DNA of 5,193 bases from JAGXFP01 sp046484585 (GTDB lineage: Bacteria; Desulfobacterota; Desulfobulbia; Desulfobulbales; JAGXFP01): positions 1 through 5,193 of the forward strand of contig JAWOIQ010000189.1 in NCBI GenBank assembly GCA_046484585.1, read 5' to 3'. The notes below the pieces were generated by a model. The model saw only the letters and a program-made list of their open reading frames with translations, did not search any database and had not been told where the DNA came from. Each line of letters opens with the position of its first letter. Within the stretch, counting starts at the first letter, position 1. A program made the position numbers and the translations under genes. Of the stretch, positions 5,165 through 5,193 are shown piece after piece.

Positions 5165-5193
5165 ATAGCCTCGGCCTGATCTTTTATTCCGTC

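Larger units (their letters stand above)
4846..5173. other. Gene-free, inverted-repeat-rich tail region
   Basis: The 344 bases after the aminotransferase hold no reading frame with a plausible start, ribosome site or protein-like composition. Instead they contain four successive inverted repeats (listed separately) and several GTAACCG-type motifs. The block begins with GTAACCAGTCAC (4846-4857) and ends with the reverse complement of GTAAGCGATCAC (5153-5164), so its ends match in inverted orientation at 9 of 12 positions. A 12-base direct repeat, TACATAGCCTCG, occurs at 4835-4846 and 5162-5173. No T-run terminator for the aminotransferase is visible. Confidence 0.5.

Noticed and set aside
4846..5173. 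A CRISPR array or tRNA cluster in the repeat-rich tail.
   Set aside because: The repeats are inverted and of unequal internal sequence, without regular direct repeats and spacers, and no cloverleaf or T-loop consensus is found.

Overview
This window reads as ordinary chromosome from a moderately GC-rich Gram-negative bacterium, most likely a deltaproteobacterium (Desulfobacterota, Desulfuromonas/Geobacter or Desulfobulbus relatives). That placement is inferred from an HflC-type C-terminus, a hexameric GltA-like citrate synthase, the style of the aminotransferase, and intergenic spaces filled with degenerate AGAAGCC-type repeats and palindromic elements. No phage, plasmid, transposase, CRISPR or RNA gene is visible.

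Layout, left to right. The 3' end of a plus-strand gene, probably hflC, stops at 112 and is followed by a strong intrinsic terminator (132-177). A 251-base gap (113-363) then holds degenerate purine-rich repeats and two inverted repeats. Two minus-strand genes follow: a 224-residue protein with a cysteine-rich zinc-ribbon-like C-terminal half (364-1038), and a thiamine-phosphate synthase, thiE (1149-1820). A 67-base imperfect palindrome (1078-1144) lies between them. A 215-base divergent spacer separates thiE from the plus-strand citrate synthase gltA (2036-3340). It carries a near-consensus sigma70-type promoter about 120 bases before gltA. A probable terminator, a small operator-like inverted repeat and a weak promoter candidate precede a GTG-started class I/II PLP-dependent aminotransferase (3545-4849). 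The last 344 bases hold no believable gene and are packed with inverted repeats, including two consecutive imperfect hairpins of about 108 bases each.

The genes do not form one operon. Citrate synthase feeds the TCA cycle and 2-oxoglutarate/glutamate synthesis. The aminotransferase would use glutamate- or alanine-type amino donors, so the two are metabolically adjacent, but each appears to have its own transcription signals. ThiE supplies thiamine phosphate, the precursor of the cofactor used by 2-oxo acid dehydrogenases and oxidoreductases. No convincing new multi-gene system is present. The points most worth checking are the structured tail (4846-5173), which may be a small non-autonomous mobile element inserted at the aminotransferase stop codon, the ThiE with Asn at a usual Mg-ligand Asp position, the 1078-1144 palindrome, and the uncharacterised zinc-ribbon protein.
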